Shown piece by piece: positions 30,778 through 34,182 of a DNA stretch of 34,182 bases; position 1 is the stretch's first letter, and each line of letters begins with the position of its first letter. The notes under the pieces are model-generated. The model saw nothing but the letters and a program-made list of their open reading frames with translations. It made no database searches and had not been told where the DNA came from. Source of the DNA: CAZPXH01 sp964591085. GTDB lineage: Bacteria; Spirochaetota; Spirochaetia; DSM-27196; CAZPXH01. Location of the stretch: NCBI GenBank assembly GCA_964591085.1, contig CAZPXH010000021.1, positions 1 to 34,182 of the forward strand, given 5' to 3'. The translations under genes and the position numbers were made by a program.

Positions 30778-31622
30778 GATGCTGCTTCCTCTCCAACCTT
30801 GAAGTAGGCGTAGTCAGCAAGGATGATTGTCCCGCCAAGCTGCTTGCCCAGGTTTTCCAGAGTCTTTGCCACTGAAGTCTTCTCGTCCTTCACAAAGCCC
30901 TGGTCAACAAAGCATATCTCGGACAGGTGCTTTTTCAGCTTACCCTTGGTAATGCCTTCCAGCACCTTCTCCGGCTTGCCGAGGTTCTCCGCCTGTGCCC
31001 GGAAGATGGCCTGCTGCTCTGTGAGGTACTCCGCCGGAACCTGTGACTCCTCCAGGTAGCTTGGCGCAAAGGCTGCCGCGTGGAGTGCCAGATCAAAGGC
31101 GAGCTGCGCTACTTCAGCGTTGTCAGGCTGAATGCCGGATACGGTGAGGCGAACGATGGTTCCTACAGAGCCCGCGTCCCCGTGAATGTAGTCCCGGACA
31201 ACATCTCCGGAATCCACATCCATGACCCGGACCCGAGCCAGGCTCATGTTCTCCTTGATTGTGGCAACCGCGTCCTGCACCCGGCTCGTCAGTACCTCGG
31301 AGTCAGCTCCAAGACCCTGCTCCACGGCGGTCTTTACAACTTCGTTGCCAAGCTTCACAAACTCGTCGCTCCGGGCAACAAAGTCGGTCTCACAGGCAAT
31401 CTCAATGATGCCCGCTCGTCCGTCCCCGATGAAGGTGAAGATGCGGCCCTCATTGGTGTCGCGGCTGGAGCGCTTTGCCGCAGCTGCAAGGCCAAGTTCC
31501 TTGAGAATGCGCTCCGCTTTTTCAAAGTCTCCATCCGCTTCCACCAGCGCCTTCTTGCAGTCCATCATCCCGGCCCCGGTCTTCTCCCGGAGCCGCTTCA
31601 CTTCAGCAGCACTGACTCCCAT
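30774..31622 (-). CDS. tsf: Elongation factor Ts
   Basis: The 282-residue product starts with the UBA-like domain VKRLREKTGAGMMDCKKAL. It continues with the core segments AAKRSSRDTNEGRI and IIEIACETDFVARSDEF, which contact EF-Tu. It exchanges GDP for GTP on EF-Tu. It begins 3 bases after the rpsB stop, the standard arrangement. Confidence 0.97.
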   Translation of the reverse strand: MGVSAAEVKRLREKTGAGMMDCKKALVEADGDFEKAERILKELGLAAAAKRSSRDTNEGRIFTFIGDGRAGIIEIACETDFVARSDEFVKLGNEVVKTAVEQGLGADSEVLTSRVQDAVATIKENMSLARVRVMDVDSGDVVRDYIHGDAGSVGTIVRLTVSGIQPDNAEVAQLAFDLALHAAAFAPSYLEESQVPAEYLTEQQAIFRAQAENLGKPEKVLEGITKGKLKKHLSEICFVDQGFVKDEKTSVAKTLENLGKQLGGTIILADYAYFKVGEEAAS

Positions 31623-31625
31623 TTT

Positions 31626-32585
31626 TTAATCCTCGCCGTAAAAGGTCTTTTCGTCGATGCCGGCTTCCTGGGCCACCTTCTCCTCACGGGTCTTGGCGTC
31701 CTCGGCCTCTTTCACTTCTTCAGGGGTGTAGTCCGAATAGTCTTCGGTGGTGAAGCTCGCTTCCGCGCCTTCCTCGTCTCCGGCCACAACCGCTCCCACC
31801 GCAACTGTCTCAACTTCCCGCTCCGGCTCAGGCTGCTCAGCCGGGGTTTCGGTCGCGGTTGCTTCTTCCTCGTCGGTCAGGCTTTCAATCACTTCCAGCC
31901 CAATCTCGTTGTCAGCCTCAATCACAGCCTGGGAGATGATCTGTGTGAACAGGGTGATGGCGCGGATTGCGTCGTCATTTCCGGGAATGGGGTAGTCGAT
32001 ACCTTCCGGATTCGCGTTGGTGTCCACAACAGCCACAATCGGAATTCCGACCCGGCGGGCTTCCGCCACCGCAATTGCTTCCTTGCGGGTGTCAATGATA
32101 AACACAATTCCCGGAAGGTCCTTCATTTCCTTGATTCCGCCCAGGCTCTTCTCCAGGCGGGACTTCTCTTTCTGGAGGAGGGACACTTCCTTCTTTGTCA
32201 GGCTCTCAAAGGACCCATCCACTTCCATCTTTTCCAGCTTCTTCAGCCGGAACAGAGACTTCCGGATGGTGGAGAAGTTGGTGAGCATGCCGCCGAGCCA
32301 GCGATGGCTGATGTAGTACATGCCGCACTTCTCGGCCTCTTTCTGGATTGCTGCCTGCGCCTGCTTCTTGGTTCCCACAAACAGAACGCTCTGGCCTGCC
32401 AGGACGGTCTTGCGGACCGCGTCATAGGCGTCCTTGATTGCAGCGATTGTCTTCTGCAGATCAATGATGTGGATGCCGTTGCGAGCGGTGAAGATATATC
32501 GCTTCATCCTCGGGTCCCAGCGCTTGGTCTGATGACCGAAATGTACACCGGACTCCAGCAGACTTTTCATGGTGACTACTGCCAT
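31626..32585 (-). CDS. rpsB: Ribosomal protein S2 with acidic C-terminal tail
   Basis: The 319-residue product contains the S2 core (about 1-235): LLESGVHFGHQTKRWDPRMK, the coiled-coil region around 105-150, and GIPIVAVVDTNANPEGIDYPIPGNDDA. After the core an extension of about 80 residues rich in Glu, Ala and Thr is added. Escherichia coli S2 has 241 residues, so the tail is unusual. The ATG at 32585 is chosen over one 15 bases upstream because AGGAGGT lies 3 bases before it. The leader contains a strong hairpin. Confidence 0.96.
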   Translation of the reverse strand: MAVVTMKSLLESGVHFGHQTKRWDPRMKRYIFTARNGIHIIDLQKTIAAIKDAYDAVRKTVLAGQSVLFVGTKKQAQAAIQKEAEKCGMYYISHRWLGGMLTNFSTIRKSLFRLKKLEKMEVDGSFESLTKKEVSLLQKEKSRLEKSLGGIKEMKDLPGIVFIIDTRKEAIAVAEARRVGIPIVAVVDTNANPEGIDYPIPGNDDAIRAITLFTQIISQAVIEADNEIGLEVIESLTDEEEATATETPAEQPEPEREVETVAVGAVVAGDEEGAEASFTTEDYSDYTPEEVKEAEDAKTREEKVAQEAGIDEKTFYGED

Positions 32586-32600
32586 GGTACCTCCTTGCAC

Positions 32601-32621
32601 CTGCAGACCCTGGGCCTGCAG
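32601..32621 (-). promoter_or_regulatory. Near-perfect palindrome in the rpsB leader
   Basis: CTGCAGACCC and GGGCCTGCAG around a single T form a 21-base palindrome with one wobble. It ends about 6 bases ahead of the rpsB ribosome binding site. In RNA it would be a stable hairpin close to the Shine-Dalgarno sequence, suited to translational control, or it may be an operator. Confidence 0.45.
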
Positions 32622-32699
32622 CCGGGAACCGTGTCCCCGCCCTTCTCAGATGATTCTCGACAGGCCCGTTGCCAACAGGCGCCGGGGCCTACGGAAGAT

Positions 32700-33323
32700 T
32701 TACTCGGGCGGAAAGAGCCCGAGACTCGCGAAGATGGCACACACAAGGGGCAAAGGCAAGCCCATGACGTTGCTGTAATCACCGTCAATTCGCTCCACCA
32801 GGGCCGCTGCACCGTCCTGGATCCGATATGCGCCGGCAACACCTCTCCATTCCTCCAGCCCGAGGTACCAGCGCAGCTCGGCCTCATCCAGCTCCCGGAA
32901 GGTGACGCGTGTTACGGCGTTGCGGAGGATCGGCTTGCCGGCACCGAGGGAACCCGGCTCTCCGTCCAGCGCGCGGACGCAGACTCCCGTGACAACCCGA
33001 TGCTGCTTGCCCGAAAGCCGCCGGAGTATCCACTCGGCCTCGGCCGCGTCTTTGGGCTTCCCGTAGATCCTGCTCTCCAGGGCAACAACCGTGTCGGCCG
33101 CCAGCAGCACGCGCGGCAGTTCGCCCGGCGGAACGGTTTGATCAACGCCGCTGCGGACCGCCTCCAGCTTGTCGTGAGCCAGAATCTCTGCCAGCCGTGC
33201 GGGATCGGTTTCCGTTCGTTCTTCATTGATGTGAGAGGGTAGAGTGACCGGCTCGTAGCCGATCTGTTCAAGCAGCGTCTGCCTCCTCGGCGATGCGGAG
33301 GCCAGGATGATTTGTGCCTTCAT
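32700..33323 (-). CDS. maf: Maf-family nucleotide pyrophosphatase
   Basis: The 207-residue protein has the Maf start IILASASPRRQTLLEQIG and the catalytic segment LLAADTVVALE. Downstream family segments are RLSGKQHRVVTGVCV and GAYRIQDGAAALVERIDGDYSNVMGLPL. These enzymes hydrolyse dTTP/UTP or modified nucleotides. The ATG at 33323 overlaps the stop of the DUF4321 gene as ATGA. The 114 bases to rpsB hold the leader hairpin and perhaps a promoter (TTGGCA-like box). Confidence 0.93.
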   Translation of the reverse strand: MKAQIILASASPRRQTLLEQIGYEPVTLPSHINEERTETDPARLAEILAHDKLEAVRSGVDQTVPPGELPRVLLAADTVVALESRIYGKPKDAAEAEWILRRLSGKQHRVVTGVCVRALDGEPGSLGAGKPILRNAVTRVTFRELDEAELRWYLGLEEWRGVAGAYRIQDGAAALVERIDGDYSNVMGLPLPLVCAIFASLGLFPPE

Positions 33324-33556
33324 GATCGGCGGAACAGAACAATCGCCAATGGAATCCCTGCGAGGGATCCCGGGTTCACTTCCAGCTCAGCGCGAAGGAC
33401 GGCAGCGTCAAACCCAACAGGACCCAGACTCAGGTCAATCGGAAGGCCAACAAGCGCCAGAATGCGACTGATCAGTTCCCACAGCAGGGTCCCGGCAACC
33501 ACACAAAGAAAGAGGAGCCGGGCGAGAAAGGGCCAGTTGCGATCGCTGAGCTTCAC
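33320..33556 (-). CDS. Small DUF4321-like membrane protein
   Basis: The 78-residue protein has two hydrophobic segments (about 10-32 and 60-75) and ends GSLAGIPLAIVLFRRS, the usual shape of DUF4321 proteins. GTG at 33556 is preceded by AAGGAT at 6 bases, which fixes the start; the longer open frame upstream would run through the tRNA gene. Function is unknown. It is the first gene of the operon ending in the beta-propeller protein. Confidence 0.7.
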   Translation of the reverse strand: MKLSDRNWPFLARLLFLCVVAGTLLWELISRILALVGLPIDLSLGPVGFDAAVLRAELEVNPGSLAGIPLAIVLFRRS

Positions 33557-33607
33557 CAGCGCATCCTTGCCTGCGCACTCCCACCGGTCAAGGCACAGTG
33601 GAGCGTG

Positions 33608-33630
33608 GACCCCCCATATGACCCCCATAT
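33608..33630. repeat. Tandem C-rich direct repeat in a divergent promoter region
   Basis: GACCCCCCATAT (33608-33619) is followed at once by GACCCCCATAT (33620-33630). It lies between the tRNA-Arg gene (plus) and the DUF4321-led operon (minus), and may be an operator or a slippage-prone tract. Confidence 0.6.
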
Positions 33631-33631
33631 C

Positions 33632-33660
33632 TTGACAGCAGGGGGGGCCGGGAGTACGGT
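33632..33660 (+). promoter_or_regulatory. Promoter of tRNA-Arg
   Basis: A perfect TTGACA (33632-33637) is followed after 17 bases by TACGGT (33655-33660); the start would be about 7 bases ahead of the tRNA. The spacer contains seven consecutive G (33641-33647). Confidence 0.7.
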
Positions 33661-33673
33661 TCGGCTCCATCTC

Positions 33674-33747
<74 letters not shown>

Positions 33748-33882
33748 AGCCTGCCGATACACCGGAAGCGAAATCTGGTGCTTCCTGGCCGGTTCTCGTA
33801 CCCGGAGCAGAAGCTCGTCTACCTCGCTAGCCGGGACCCCAAGATCGTTCACCAGGCCCGGTGCAGACTGGATTCCCGGTAG

Positions 33883-34059
33883 CGCCCGAAGTGCGGCGCG
33901 GAGATGAAGGTGATCGCGATCACCGAGGATCCAGACGAACTGGGGCGAATCCTCCGGCATCTGATCAAGATCGGGCGGTCTCCAGCCGGATTCGATCCCG
34001 ACCGGCTAGAATGGCGGCCGTCACCGCCGTTAAAGCCTGGGAACGGCGGTCGGTGCTGA
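33883..34059 (+). pseudogene. 3' remnant of an IS91-type transposase
   Basis: After a stop at 33880 the frame reads RPKCGAEMKVIAITEDPDEL and then GRILRHLIKIGRSPAGFDPD, ending at 34057-34059. CPxCG-x-M-x-VIAxIxDP followed by ILRHL is the familiar end of IS91-family (Y2) transposases. The first Cys of the zinc pair has become Arg, and everything upstream is missing. The 435 bases after tRNA-Arg hold only this, the next remnant and no intact gene. Confidence 0.7.
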
Positions 34060-34129
34060 GTTCTCGCGAAATCTTGGTTTTTGACTGGCGTTTCGCGGTT
34101 GCGCCCCGAGATAGGTTTGCTAACATTAG

Positions 34130-34182
34130 ATACGCGACATCCTCGCCCACCTGATCAAGACAGGCCGTGCGCCACCTGGATT
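34130..34182 (+). pseudogene. Second transposase 3' remnant, cut by the window edge
   Basis: Directly after a TAG at 34127-34129 the frame reads IRDILAHLIKTGRAPPG up to the right edge. This is the same C-terminal motif as the remnant at 33883-34059 (ILRHLIKIGRSPAG) but from a differently diverged copy. The upstream part is absent. Whether it continues beyond the edge is unknown. Confidence 0.6.

Noticed and set aside
31080..33242. A 720-codon open frame on the plus strand
   Set aside because: It runs antisense through tsf, rpsB and maf, whose protein sequences are unmistakable. High GC and codon bias create long open shadows; it has no recognisable domain.

Overview
This window is a GC-rich (roughly 60 percent by eye) bacterial chromosome segment. 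It most probably comes from a free-living member of the Spirochaetota (Spirochaeta/Alkalispirochaeta-like). The assignment rests on gene order. The block rpsB-tsf-frr-uppS-cdsA-rseP, with no pyrH between tsf and frr, is the arrangement I recall from Treponema. The block rpsF-ssb-rpsR-(membrane protein)-rplI-dnaB and the BMP-type lipoprotein transporter also fit. An ammonium/nitrogen module (amtB, a P-II gene, a NifA-like activator) suggests a free-living, possibly diazotroph-related lineage, but no nif structural genes are present. No database search was possible, so species and family names are judgements from the sequence.

Layout. (a) 1-1905 is a plastic region: a two-gene cassette for an exported lipoprotein and a secreted protein, the start of a second tandem copy cut by the window edge, poly-G tracts inside the promoters of both copies, an initiator tRNA-Met gene and three extra fragments of its 3' end, and a small hairpin-rich element. 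(b) 1902-3316 (minus): hisC and a DUF3783-like gene. (c) 3394-7576 (plus): clpB and argH. (d) 7515-11665 (minus): a complete BMP-family ABC importer (lipoprotein, double ATPase, two permeases), divergent from an FGGY sugar kinase (11749-13137) and a small membrane protein. (e) 13691-19101 (minus): pyk, a NifA-like sigma-54 activator, amtB and a P-II gene, with a strong sigma-54 promoter and a repeat array ahead of amtB. (f) 19233-20410: a HAD phosphatase convergent with an unknown helical protein. (g) 20455-24928 (plus): the S6-SSB-S18-membrane protein-L9-DnaB operon and a ComFB-like gene. (h) 24935-33556 (minus): a long, tightly overlapped operon DUF4321-maf-rpsB-tsf-frr-uppS-cdsA-rseP-beta-propeller. 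(i) 33608-34182: tRNA-Arg(CCG) and two 3' remnants of IS91-type transposases.

How the genes work together. The minus-strand operon in (h) joins translation (S2, EF-Ts, RRF) to envelope lipid synthesis (UppS, CdsA) and the RseP site-2 protease. The operon in (g) joins ribosomal proteins to replication. In (e) the NifA-like protein is the obvious candidate to drive amtB and the P-II gene through the sigma-54 promoter, but the P-II protein lacks the uridylylated tyrosine, so its signalling must differ from the enteric scheme. In (d) the importer probably brings in a nucleoside or sugar-like ligand that the divergent kinase could phosphorylate.

The most unusual signals are the poly-G tracts (9 and 7 G) between the -35 and -10 boxes of paralogous lipoprotein genes, which suggest phase variation; the repeated tRNA-fMet 3' ends that border the duplication; the amtB enhancer-like array with a GAFTSA-type activator; and an ABC ATPase whose two halves have lost reciprocal motifs.
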